64,000 nt of DNA, from contig JAJLRJ010000004.1 in the NCBI GenBank assembly GCA_024195265.1, positions 30,728,785-30,792,784 of the forward strand. Direction: 5' to 3'. This DNA comes from Dendrophyllia cribrosa (lineage: Eukaryota > Cnidaria > Anthozoa > Scleractinia > Dendrophylliidae). Position numbers and translations under genes: made by a program. A model generated the notes under the pieces. The model was not told the origin of the DNA. It saw nothing but the letters and a program-made list of their open reading frames with translations, and did no database searches. Shown piece after piece: positions 1 through 10,097 of the stretch (position 1 is its first letter; each line of letters opens with the position of its first letter).

Positions 1-293
1 GCAATAAGACAGAAGAAAGAGGGAAACTATATAAATTGCGTGGAAGATAAGGGGGAAAGAATGGGATGTAAGAACAACTACAGGCCCCCAAGTGAAGGAG
101 AAATGTAGAATTGCATGACGATGAATTGAAGGAGTTTAAAAAAAAAACACCATTAGAATTTTGATTAAAAACAACAAAACAAAACCAACAAAAACAAAAA
201 CAAACTAAAATTCTGGCACTTTCTGGATTGAACATCTGTTTCATGTACACTGTATTTTACTTCAAGATTTACATTCTTCTTTTTTCACGACAG

Positions 294-503
294 ATATTTT
301 CCAGTGCTGGTTACCATGTTGCACTGTATGATACTGTTGCCAGTCAGTTGACTACTGCAATGACTAGTATTGAAGCCCAGTTGTGCGACATGGAGTCTAA
401 AGGACTGATGCGAAGTGACGGCATGACTGCTCAGAAGGCTTTTCAACTAGTGGCATGCTTTGATGATCTTCAAAAGGCATTAGATGGGGCTTTGTATGTT
501 CAG
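294..503 (+). CDS. CRYL1: CRYL1 exon A (end of NAD-binding domain)
   Basis: Opens after a pyrimidine-rich tract ending CAG at 291-293 and closes before GTTTGT at 504. Reads from [13 protein letters not shown], the second strand of the dinucleotide fold, where Asp follows the strand as expected for an NAD-binding enzyme, to DGALYVQ. 70 codons, phase 0 at both ends. Confidence 0.9.
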
Positions 504-3500
504 GTTTGTAGGTGTATGTTAATAGTTGTCATTAACATAAGAAGCAGTGGCAGATTCAGGGGAGGAACCCTTCCCTGCCACACCCCCCTCCCCCTGCATC
601 TTAACACATTTTATATTTTTACTCTGAAATAAATGTCATTTTCACAGGGAGTGGTTGCCCAATTCTTCCGAGCCAGGGGCTCATGATAAACAGCGCTAAA
701 AATTGACAGTCGCACAGTCGCCAGTGGCGAGTTAAAACTGACCAGGGCCACCAAAAGTTGAAATTTGATCGCCCGATGTGCAACTATGATACAGAATTTC
801 GAAAAGTTGCAATGTAAATTATGCGAAGTACAAAGTTAAAATAAAACTCAATATGTAGTTTTATTGGACTACCTTTCTCTTCGTTTCTTTTCCTCAACTC
901 TAAGTTCATCAATTTTAGTGAATTTTTAGTTCTGAAGTGGAAATTTCGAGCCATTTTAACAGTGGTTTCAAGAGTGATCTATATTCACATCATGTAGTTG
1001 CCATTTTGATTTTGTGATTGCTATGTGACTCTAGACTTACCAAGTCGCACATGTGTTCGCTTAAAGAACAGACTTTACACTGGGATTGCCAGGAATCGAT
1101 TGGAATATAGATTTGGCACTAAAATGTGGAGATTCCTCCCTGGTTGTGAGCCACCGCAGCCAAAAAAAAAGTGAAAAGACAATTTAGTAAGGAAGATGTC
1201 TCTGAAAGTATTAAAAACTATATGAATCAAAAATATTACAAAAGGTAACGGGCATTTCAAAACAGATGGAAACAAGGGAGACCATGGCTAGTTTTTGCAA
1301 TAACGTGCAATTTCAGGCTTCATAACACATACTTAAAGGGAGGGTTTCACGGTTCAGCGCATGTGCAAGCTATGACGTAACCCATTTTATTTTATTGGTT
1401 AGACCAAACGGAAGCAAGTAGATAACTCTGGTGGAAAATTTGCCTGTGAAAACTTTTTGTCACGGTCAGTCAGCTAATTGAATGGATGATTATGCTTACC
1501 CATGTGCGCCATGAAAGCCACCAGAGCGTAGAATAAATCCTTCGGGTCAAAGGTTTTATTCAGTGTTGACTTTGTCAATGTTATTCGTTGAAATTTTCTG
1601 TAAATTTTGGTCATCCTTTGCTTTGTTTGGACTAATTATAGTGTGTGGTTATTGAGAAGTAAATGCGAGTGTTTTTTAAACCGATAAAATTGGTAAGAAA
1701 GCGAATAAAGCATTTTAATCTGTGCACATGTGCCGAACCATGAAACCATTCCTTTAAGGGTAAAACTGTAGCAGGCATAACACTTAACAATAAACCCTGT
1801 CTAGGTCGTACATCTTGTAACAATACTGCTAATGTTTTTAATATATGCTTCTATCTTCAGGAATGCACTCCAGAAAACCTTGAGTTGAAGAAAAAGGTGT
1901 TTGATAATCTAGACAAGTCTGTCACATCTAATGAGACCATATTAGCTAGCTCAACATCCTGTATTGTACCATCAAAATTTACTGAATCTTTGAAGCATCG
2001 AAGTCAGTGTATCGTGGCCCACCCCGTGAGTATTTTCATGCTAATTGATTATCGATGCAGTACTTTGAACTGTAAGTTAGAGCTCTTACCTTTGTCAGAA
2101 CTCGGGTCAACTGTCATTTACCATGCTGGTTCTCCAAATTTTTCATAATGGTGCATGCAATTGCAAGCCAGCTAGTTCAGACAAAATGGTAATACAGTCA
2201 AGTCTCACAAGGTGGACACCCCTTTAAGGGGGACACCCCTGTAAGGCGGACATCCCTGTAAGGCAGAAACCACTGTAAGACAGACATCCTTGTAAGGTGG
2301 ACACCCCTGTAAGGTAGACACCCCTGTAAAGGGGACACCGCTGTAAACTGAACACCCCTGTAAGCGGACACCCGTGTAAGGCGGACATCTCTCTAAGGTG
2401 GACACCCCTGTAAGGTGGACACCCCTGTAAGGCGGACACTCCTGTTAGGTGGACACCTCTCTAAGGTGGACATCCCTGTAAGGAGGACACCCCTGTAAGG
2501 TGGACACCTCTCTAAGGTGGACACCTCTCTATGGTGGACATCCCTGTAAGGGGGACACCCCTGTAAGGCAGACACCTCTCTAAAGTGGACACCCCTGTAA
2601 GGCAGACTCCCCCTTAAGGTGGACTAGTTGGATCATCCAGCCCGGATTTCACCTTGTTGTTTGTCCCTAAACTTTCTATAAGTTTGACATCTCTCTTAGG
2701 TGAACAGCTACAGCTGGTCTCAAAGGTGTCCAGTTTTGAGTGTGCTCACTGTAGCCAATTTTCCAGTAGTGTGCTTAGCCAGTGACCTCAGGGTGGCCTT
2801 TGAGTGGAAGTGAGGTTTTGATACATGAGTAAATTCTGTTTATCAGAAATTTGTTACATGAAAACATGATTTACTCACTGACAGTAATGCATGAACAGGA
2901 GGAAGCTAAATACTGTTTATTTCAAAACAAAGCTGACCTTGACCTTGCCCTTGCTTTCACTCAAAGGTTAGATCACGTTATTAATGCTGATACCTATAGA
3001 TTGTGTTAATAATTCTCTTAGAATCTCAAGAGATTTTTAAAGCTTTGTGACTTCCATCTATTTTAATGTGTAAACATAATTTCTATTTTTCAGATAAATC
3101 CTCCATATTATGTTCCACTTGTGGAAGTTGTACCTGCACCATGGACAGACAGTAAAATAGTAGATCAGACAGTAGCATTAATGAAGGACATTAGACAGTC
3201 ACCTGTTGTCACAAAAAAAGAAGTGAATGGATTCATATTAAACCGTTTGCAGTATGCTGTGATCATGGAGGCCTGGAGACTAGTGGAGGTGAGAGAAATT
3301 GAGCTGGGACTGCTGGATAATTTTGGCCCTGCTTGTTGGAAAGGTGGATAGTGGTGCTATCCAGTGTATACAATGTAAGTCTCAATCAAGTGGATAGTCT
3401 CTCCCCAGCCCCACAATTTCAATGCCCGGGTCATTCCACAGTAATTTGGACAACATTTTTTGAAAATCAAAGCTGCTTAATTTACTCAAATACCTGATAA

Positions 3501-6500
3501 ATTGGTACCATATTAGTTATATTTTATAAAAATAACAAGGAATGTTTGTCGTCAATTGCTGTTTAAGCATAAATTATCATTAATTACCAACGATAATGAT
3601 AATAGCTGTTGCGGAGGGGAAAGTTAAATATTGTGCTCGTATAAAATAGAAAACTGGAATTTTGCTTATCTGGTCAGAGACAAAAAATACTTCAGACAAA
3701 GTAACTTTGACATTGGTCAAACTTTATATTTCTGCCAATGTGACAATGGCAGACAACATTCCACATGCTGTTTTCCCCTCCGCAACAGTTTGGCTTAATT
3801 AAGTTTTGTTGGTATGCTTGTAAATGATAAAATCAACATCATATTTTCAAAACTTTAATTTTGGGCCAAGGCTAAGTTGTGTTATGTTTAAAAATATTTT
3901 ATGTTTAAAGCTGTAGTTAAGGGAGATTGATTTGTTTCTGTTGCGGAGGGGAAATTTTGTTGCGGAGGGGAATTCTGTTCTGCAAGATACACCATTCTTT
4001 CTCACACATCCAGTACTTTACATGTGTATATCCACTGACAGGGATTGTATTGTGGGGAAATAATGGCAAATTATATTGGCATAGTCTTTCTCGAAGTCCT
4101 TAAGCTTGACTTGTGGACTTGTGCAAAATGGCTGCCAAGATGGCCGCCATCTTGGATTTATTGAAAAAGTTAAATTTAGTGGGAATATGCAGAAATTGCA
4201 AATTCATGTTGCTAGAGTTGTAAAATATGATACAATTAAACATTTTGCTACTTTTGGTAGTATTTTATGTTTTTATCCGAAAAAAAGGTGAAAACACACA
4301 TTTTTCTTGAAAAATGGCTTGACCTCATGCTACTCATGATGCCATATTTTGTTATCATGGCAACCTATTGTTGCCAACCTTTATAAAAAAGGGGCCTTAA
4401 AGATAAATAAACAGCTACTGAAGACAGCATGAGCTAACAATAAATTATCTTGAAAAAATTGGAGAAAAAACATTAAGCAGGAGGTAGCACCCCCTTGAGT
4501 CCATTGGTAAACTGTTTTAATTTAATTACCCCTTATTGTGACACAGTGAAAAAAATGTGGGAAGGCTTGAGATATTTGAAAGCCATTCTGCAACTGTTAC
4601 ACAATATTTTTAAAACCTGGGTGTTTAATCATATAGCTTTAAACTCTCTGTTTGATATGAATAACTATAAAGGACAAATTTTCCCCTCCGCAACTTCCCC
4701 TCCGCAACAGTGGATGATGTTCTTATATCCTGCCTCCTTGAGAAAACACTGAACACTTGAGTTTCCTTTTGTGATCTTTTTAATAAACATACATTGAGAA
4801 AAATCACCAATCCATTAGGCTCAGAGAACATTTCAGAATTCAGAGAAATCTAAGAATGAAATTAAAAACAAAACAACACCAATTTTTCTGTTCCCCTCCG
4901 CAACGGACCTCTTTTGAAGCTCTGTGATCTAAGAAAGGCATTTTACAGAAAAGCAGGACAGTAGCAAAGATAGTCTTGTTGAAGACCTAAAGCCTCAATA
5001 GGTTACCAGAAGAAAAGGACAAATACCTATAAAACTATAACAAGATAAGTGTCTCTAAAATTCCCCTCCGCAACATACGGAATACTGTGGAATGACCTGC
5101 CCTGAACAGAATAATACGGATTAGTGATCAATTCATTGGACAGCATAATCCATTCTTGACAGTTGGGCCTGGGACTGCAAAGCCAAGAACTTCAGATTGC
5201 AATGCATGGTACAATAACACTGATCCATTTGGTTGACCTATCTTCTGAGTACATGACCATGGATTCTGGGTCAGTGGGACATGTCACCCAGAGCTTAAAA
5301 CCCTTATTCTATTATAATCACAATCAAACCTCCTTATAAAGACACAAAATGGCAGATTCAAGCGTCCATATTGCAGAGGAAGAGACTGCATGAACTTTGG
5401 TGTCTTCTGGATCAAAAGAACTGTCTTTAATAGAAAGGTGTCAATTTTAGGGAGGTGTCTATATTAGGGATGTGTTCATATAAGGGAGGTTTCCATTTTA
5501 GAAGAGTGTCCATATTTGGGAGGTGTCCGTATTAGGAAGGTGTCCATATTAGGGAGGTGTCCATATGAGGGAGGAGTCCAGATTAGGGAGGTGTCCATAT
5601 TAGGGAGGAGTTCAGATTAGGCGGAGGTGTCCATATTAGGGAGGTTTCTATATAAGGGAGGTGTCCATATTAGGGAGGTGTCCATATTAGGGAAGTGTCC
5701 ATATTTTTTTTACCAACAACAAGTAGCTTTATTTGCATGACTATAAATCCGTACAGTATTGCAAAAGCATTACAACATAAAAAATGAAATTACAATAATA
5801 TAATAAAGAAAGGGAAAGTGCAATTAAGATACTTCATTCAGGATTGATAATTTGATTCTTGCGGAGATCTAAGCATGAAAGTATGAATTTCACCAATTGA
5901 ATATTTACAAAATAATTCTGAGAGTTCATTAATTCATTGGTAGCTTCTGAAGGAGATAACTGTTTTATATTTGGTAGGTGATACCCTATTTTCCTGTAAA
6001 ATCCGTAAAAGAATTGAGTATTTAGGACAGTGGAAAAGGAAGTGAATTTTATCTTCAATTTCATCAGATCCACAAGTAGGGCACAATCTATCATCTCTCG
6101 TGATTTCATCATATCTGCCAATTTCAATCATTGATTTATGATTACTTATACGAAGCTTTACTAATTGTTTTCTGTCATTTGATTTCCTTGTAAGGTCTAT
6201 GTAATGAGAAGGCGTATATTCGTTCTTAAAGATATTATCAAATTTGAGTTTCTTAGAGTATTGCATGGTATGTCGCCGATATAGGATATATTTTTGTTAC
6301 ATTGAGTGAACATAGGGTCAACATCTGGCAAATTATAGAATCCAGATATCCTCATAAGATTAGAGTAGAAGCTATTTTTACCAGAAGAGTGAAGATCTGC
6401 TGACATTCAAGAGATCTGTTTAACAATAGAGTCATTGTCCTTACTTTGAAGATATAAGGTATAATTAATTATTTTCTGATTAATAGCTATAAAAAGAGGA

Positions 6501-7616
6501 AACTTTCCAAGTTTAGCTCTACGTGCCACATTTGATGCTTATTGCTTAATTCTTCTTCTCATCAAGGTTATGCTTCATGTGACATTAAACACACACACGT
6601 GCACACAAAATAAAATGTTGCTGAAAGGCTGCTTTGTGTAGCGTGATAGTTACTGCAGTCTCTACACTAAACATTTTGCGTTTACACCTAAATATGACAC
6701 AAAATTACAACGTCCTTCTTGCGTAAGATTTGCACCATTCATCATTGTATCTGTATATTATTGAGTCATGTAGTATTAAAAGCTAAGATGCGATACATGT
6801 ATTTGCTGTAGGATGGCATTTGTTCTCCTGAAGATGTTGAAACCACTATCACAGAAGGTCTTGGGCTGCGTTACTCTCTAATTGGACCATTTGAGACCAT
6901 GCAACTGAATGCTAATGGTAAGCTACATTTACTGACCTTCATATAAGACTTTGGTCATTTTTAGTAGTTTTTTTTATAATTCAGTTTTACCCATACGTGG
7001 TGACTTCATACTTTTTTCATTGTTTTTTTTTTACTGATGTACACTCTTCCTAGAATTCTAGTGTCTTAGTTTAGTATCTTGTAATTATTTTTTTATCTTT
7101 ATCTTGGTATGTTCTAAATAGTTGTTTAATCTCACTTGTAGGAGGGCCACAAGTTTTTCAGATTTTTTACTTTCAAACTTAACCCTCAATAAATAAAGTT
7201 GACTTAATTTTATTTATTTTTTGGTGGGATGTTCACACGCCAACTTGAGTTTGCCAACGCAAGTTTGCCCACTTTAGGTTTTCGTGTGAATGCGCCTTGA
7301 GTTGTCCATTTAATAGGGACCCACAGCTACGACTTAAATGTTATTTGTTTTCTTTTTCTGTTGTTGTAGTTGTTGTTGTTGTTTCGTTTTAGGAATCAGA
7401 GATTACTGTGAACGATATGGAGCAAACATTAAGGATGTGTGTGAAGAGCAGGGCGGACCGCGCTCACTGAGCGGCGAGACACTTGACAAGCTTGAGAAAG
7501 CGCTAAATGAAACCATGCCTTTAGATCAACTAAATAAAAGGAGAAATTTAAGAGACAGAAGACTAGCAGCACTAGCGATTCACAGACAACAGGAGAAAAA
7601 GGAGACTGAATCTTAA
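294..7616 (+). CDS. CRYL1: Lambda-crystallin homologue (L-gulonate 3-dehydrogenase), 5'-partial, five exons
   Basis: Exons at 294-503, 1861-2025, 3094-3288, 6812-6917 and 7393-7616 join in frame (phases 0,0,0,1) with AG/GT borders throughout and give about 298 residues plus stop; the vertebrate protein is about 319, so roughly the first 20-25 residues, including the Rossmann GxGxxG loop, lie upstream of the window. The family oxidises L-gulonate to 3-dehydro-L-gulonate with NAD+ in the cytosolic uronate/pentose pathway and belongs to the 3-hydroxyacyl-CoA dehydrogenase fold. Visible family motifs are the [10 protein letters not shown] serine segment, the CIVAHP catalytic-histidine motif followed by [10 protein letters not shown], and the [13 protein letters not shown] helix with its conserved Asn. 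Introns hold several mobile elements, but no exon is damaged. Identification is strong because the motif order and spacing match the whole family length. Confidence 0.93.
1335..1757. repeat. 425-bp TIR repeat, copy 1 (in CRYL1 intron)
   Basis: Ends are inverted: the left reads AGGGTTTCACGGTTCAGCGC and the right is its imperfect reverse complement around GCACATGTGCCGAACC. Two further copies at 37446-37861 and 44489-44898 match along the whole length. No clean target duplication is visible here. Probably a non-autonomous DNA transposon. Confidence 0.7.
1861..2025 (+). CDS. CRYL1: CRYL1 exon B (Ser and His catalytic motifs)
   Basis: Starts after TTCAG at 1856-1860 with [10 protein letters not shown] and ends CIVAHP before the donor GTGAGT at 2026. 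Carries the family's serine segment ([12 protein letters not shown]) and the catalytic histidine of the AHP motif. 55 codons, phase 0. Confidence 0.9.
2195..2751. mobile_element. TA-flanked pogo/Tc1-like MITE enclosing a minisatellite
   Basis: The left end, TA then CAGTCAAGTCTC...GGACACC, and the right end, GGTGTCC...CTCACTG then TA, form imperfect inverted termini. CAGT at the tip with TA flanks is usual for Tc1/mariner/pogo elements. The interior is almost entirely a 17-bp tandem array built from the subterminal GGACACC motif. Confidence 0.55.
2206..2632. repeat. 17-bp minisatellite, about 25 units
   Basis: Unit GGTGGACACCCCTGTAA with variants (CTCTCTAA, CATCCCTGTAA). Period 17 is kept over about 425 bp. 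Unit length is not a multiple of three, and the three apparent minus-strand frames across it are simply the repeat read in its three phases. Confidence 0.85.
3094..3288 (+). CDS. CRYL1: CRYL1 exon C (NPPYY to EAWRLVE)
   Basis: Acceptor TTTTTCAG at 3086-3093; donor GTGAGA at 3289. Starts [14 protein letters not shown] and includes [15 protein letters not shown], the conserved Asn-containing helix that begins the C-terminal helical domain. 65 codons, phase 0. The open frame continues into the intron for 20 codons, which should not be read as coding. Confidence 0.9.
3429..5097. mobile_element. 1.67 kb TIR element with eight 14-bp internal motifs
   Basis: Terminal inverted repeat GGTCATTCCACAGTA at 3429-3443 and its complement at 5083-5097. 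Left flank ends TGCCC(G), right flank starts TGCCC, a possible 5-bp target duplication. Eight copies of GTTGCGGAGGGGAA lie inside: + strand at 3608, 3940, 3959; minus strand at 3773, 4681, 4695, 4891, 5061. No coding frame is recognisable, so it is non-autonomous. Superfamily not identified. It sits in the CRYL1 intron between exons C and D. Confidence 0.65.
5435..5707. repeat. 17-bp minisatellite (second, opposite orientation)
   Basis: Unit GGTGTCCATATTAGGGA repeated about 15 times, period 17. Its reverse complement shares the TGGACACC core with the array at 2206-2632, so the two appear to have grown from the same subterminal element motif in opposite orientations. A LINE is inserted at its right edge. 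Confidence 0.8.
5708..6412 (-). pseudogene. 5'-truncated LINE, 3' end with RT C-terminal zinc-binding region
   Basis: Minus-strand frames at 6406-6197, 6266-5934 and 6127-5834 overlap as frameshifted pieces of one protein. The middle piece contains [16 protein letters not shown] and [19 protein letters not shown], a C-x2-C...H-x4-C zinc-binding module found at the C-terminus of non-LTR reverse transcriptases. The 3' end is a short A run (T8 on the + strand, 5706-5713) that lands inside the 17-bp array, so the LINE inserted after the array formed. Dead through frameshifts and 5' truncation. Confidence 0.75.
6429..6540. repeat. 110-bp dispersed repeat, copy 1
   Basis: Matches 8762-8875 at roughly 85 percent by eye (shared stretches TATTTTCTGATT and AAGAGGAAAC, and the CCACATTT end). 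Same orientation. No termini recognised. Confidence 0.6.
6812..6917 (+). CDS. CRYL1: CRYL1 exon D
   Basis: Acceptor TTGCTGTAG ends at 6811; donor GTAAGC at 6918. Encodes [10 protein letters not shown] ... [15 protein letters not shown], the conserved GLGxRYxxxGPxE segment of the C-terminal domain. 35 codons plus one base. The exon falls outside all annotated ORFs because it has no Met or long open frame of its own. Confidence 0.88.
7393..7616 (+). CDS. CRYL1: CRYL1 terminal exon
   Basis: Acceptor TTTTAG ends at 7392. The split Gly codon restores [13 protein letters not shown]; the exon ends [10 protein letters not shown] and TAA at 7614. The charged Lys/Arg-rich tail matches the position of the basic tail in CRYL1 orthologues. 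I see no canonical AATAAA within the first 150 bases after the stop. Confidence 0.88.
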
Positions 7617-7796
7617 CTGCAACCTTTTGCAACTATTACTCCAAGGTATAAAAGGTGTTGTTACGTTCTGCATTCAGATGATCTGTTACTGATATGTTGC
7701 TTCAAAAATGTCGGAAAAGGCGTCTCGGCGAAGCAACTTTCTCTTTCGTAAACGGTCGATGTCATTTTAGCGACACTAAAACTTTTTCTATCAGAA

Positions 7797-7910
7797 AAAG
7801 AAAAATGCAATTAACTTCCTAGTATCGAACCCGGAACCACTTGCATGCTGACATCCCTCCTTCACCACCACACCACTGCATTCCTCCGGCAAACCCATAA
7901 CGAGTGACCC
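7797..7910 (-). repeat. Possible tRNA-derived SINE head
   Basis: On the minus strand GGGTTCGATACT resembles a Pol III B box and follows an A-box-like GTGTGGTGGTGAAGG by about 35 bases. It does not fold as a tRNA by eye. An alternative is a chance match within unrelated repeat. Confidence 0.35.
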
Positions 7911-8529
7911 TATCCCTATATCTAACCTAAGCGTGAGTCTAGCTTTAGTAATAATCGCTTTATCTAGGCCCATAGAAGTGGCATCGACCATTACAAAAGG
8001 TTTGGTTATACTGATGAATGTTAATGATGACATTGACTGTTTACGAAAGGGAAGTCCGCCTCGACGAATCGTGTTTGAAACTCTTGTATGTACAGATTGC
8101 ACTGAGATGTGTTGTAATCAAGTGTAGTTGTGATTGGTTCGTTGCATTATTTTCGTTTCTCACAACTTGCTTTCTAGATGCCTTATTTTAGTTGACTGTG
8201 TATTTTGTTTTCTTGTTGCAGGAACTTGAATGGTCTTCGCACGTACTGCCTCGCCAGCCACCAACTTTCAAACTTGCTGTGGGCAAATGAAAATCGTATT
8301 TTTGATCCAAAATTGTCTGATTAGTTTCTACGGTCGATTTATGATATTTTAAATGATAATTATTTTTGCAAAAAGAAATATGCTATGTTATGAAATTTTG
8401 CGGGAGTTGGCATTTTTTGTATTTCGCGGGAACTAATTTTTTTTACATTTTGGAGATTTCTGAAGGGAATTCATTTTTTGGGATTTGCAGCAAGTCGAGT
8501 ACAACTTTGAATTTTGAAAACTAAAAAGC

Positions 8530-8675
8530 TGTTTAGAGCTCGCCTGCATAGCAAGCGCCGGTTTATTGAAAGGGCGAAATTCAGAGGACGCGCGCGCGAG
8601 GGGAACACGCGTCCTCGAAATTTCGCCCTTGACATAAACCGGCGCCTGCTACACAGGTTATTTAGAACTGAAAAT
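8530..8675. repeat. GC-rich inverted repeat (MITE-like)
   Basis: Arms 8552-8593 and 8608-8647 pair around a CG-rich loop: GCGCCGGTTTA...GGGCGAAATT against AATTTCGCCC...TAAACCGGCGCC. Flanks GAGCTCGCCTGC suggest a somewhat longer element. Confidence 0.65.
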
Positions 8676-8761
8676 TACGTGAACATGTACGGTATTAAAA
8701 CAATACTTATTTTCATTTTTGTCAAGTGCTTGTGTTTACCCTTTAATACCAAAGATCTGAA

Positions 8762-8875
8762 AAGAGTCGTTGTCCTTATTTTAAAGATATAAAGTGTAAT
8801 TCATTATTTTCTGATTTATGGCTTTAATAAGAGGAAACCTAACAAGTTCAGCTCTACATTCCACATTTCATGCCT
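8762..8875. repeat. 110-bp dispersed repeat, copy 2
   Basis: Direct copy of the segment at 6429-6540; see that entry. The window 8876-9068 next to it shows nothing recognisable. Confidence 0.6.
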
Positions 8876-9068
8876 TATGGTTTACTTCTAGATAACGTTT
8901 GCAGAATTGTAAATGGACTTTTTCAATCTGCGAACTGTCCCAAGACTTAAAATCAGGTTTTGCGTATATACCCCAGACTTCACTATTATATTGTTAAATT
9001 ACACTGAGTGCAACTGTTATTGTCCTGGAATCTTGGAAAGAAGTAAGTCAACCAATTTGGGGTTATTC

Positions 9069-9361
9069 CGAAGTCCTCTACAACGCATGCGCTGATTGAT
9101 ATGGTTCATTCATGGTCCAAACACGGGTTTCTCTGCATGTCCCGGTAGCCATGAACCACTCATTGTCTTCTATTGTTTGTGAGGTATTGTATTTTTGGTC
9201 TTGTTTTGCATTTGTATTATTGTCGTTCTTTGTTCCTTTTGTTTTACGTAATATGTGCTCCGGTACATGCAGAAGGAACCTTAAACACACTGACGGGACA
9301 GGCTCTACTGTGAGAGTTGGAAGTCCTCTATAACGCATGCGCTGATTGATATGGTTCATTC
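9069..9361. repeat. 43-bp direct repeats bounding 207 bp
   Basis: GGAAGTCCTCTACAACGCATG through GGTTCATTC occurs at 9069-9111 and 9319-9361. A second duplicated block, ACTGACGGGACAGGCTCTAC through GAGAGTT, lies at 9290-9318 and 9652-9681. Together they show local duplication inside the LINE that starts here. Confidence 0.65.
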
Positions 9362-9378
9362 GGTAGAGTCTGCCTTGA

Positions 9379-9598
9379 GGTCGGACACTTATTGAGAATT
9401 ATCTAACGTAATATCGACACTCTGGGTTGAACCTGTGACCTCAGCTAGGCTTAGACTTGCATAGCCTACCGTACCACAGTACCACCTAGCTTCTCGGGTT
9501 GTTTAGGCCTAAATTTAACTATATAAACTGCTAACCCCAACCTCAACTGAAAGCTGACCAGTTACTCCGTTATATAAGTCTCAATAAGGTTTCCGACC
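9379..9598. mobile_element. 220-bp TIR element with internal tRNA-like B box (uninterrupted copy)
   Basis: Termini GGTCGGACACTTATTGAGA and its complement near 9570-9598. Inside, the minus strand carries CAGGTTCAACCC, a Pol III B-box-like string, behind AGGTGGTACTGTGG. A second copy is spread over 14093-14136 and 17009-17550 and is interrupted by a 348-bp MITE at a site that is intact here (CATAGCC at 9460-9466). Confidence 0.6.
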
Positions 9599-9928
9599 TC
9601 CTTCTGAGCTATGGCATCTAGACTCTTCCGGTTCATTCACGTTTCAAATACACTGACGGGACAGGCTCTACTGTGAGAGTTGCTCTATTTGACTACCGGA
9701 AAGCCTTCGACCTAATCGATCATACAATTATTGCTGGGAAATTAGTGACTTTGCATATCCCATATGGCATCACCTACATTATTGACTTTCTTTTAAGAAC
9801 CGTTAACATAAGGTTAAGCGTACAGCATGATTGCGGTCTGAATCATCATCATCATCTATTTAAAAAACACGGGATCACTTTCATTTAAAAATGCTCTTCC
9901 AGTGAGCCGTGGACTACTACATACAATA

Positions 9929-10097
9929 CAGGGGCGGATCTAGGGGGAGGGTGCAGGGGGTGCGCACCCCCCCCCCCCCCCCCCTGAGATGACCTGGTCT
10001 GCGTTGTTCGCTTTTAAAATTTGTTTACGTCACCCTTCAGTTACGTCATTCCTTAGAGGTGCACCCCCTCCTAAGAAAAATCCTGGATCCGCCCCTG
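9929..10097. mobile_element. hAT-like MITE
   Basis: Termini CAGGGGCGGATC and GGATCCGCCCCTG. A run of C follows the left end. CAGGG-type tips are common in hAT elements, which make 8-bp duplications; the flanks ATACAATA and CAATAATA match only partly, so the duplication is not proven. It breaks the LINE palm domain. Confidence 0.6.

Noticed and set aside
2205..2575. Three minus-strand Cys-rich reading frames
   Set aside because: They are the 17-bp array read in different phases; no start or splice context, and the period is not a multiple of three.
3289..3351. Extension of CRYL1 exon C into the following 20 codons
   Set aside because: The family continues directly with the sequence in exon D, and GTGAGA at 3289 is a good donor.
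7797..7910. Functional tRNA gene
   Set aside because: Only a B-box-like string; no acceptor stem pairing or anticodon arm that I can fold.
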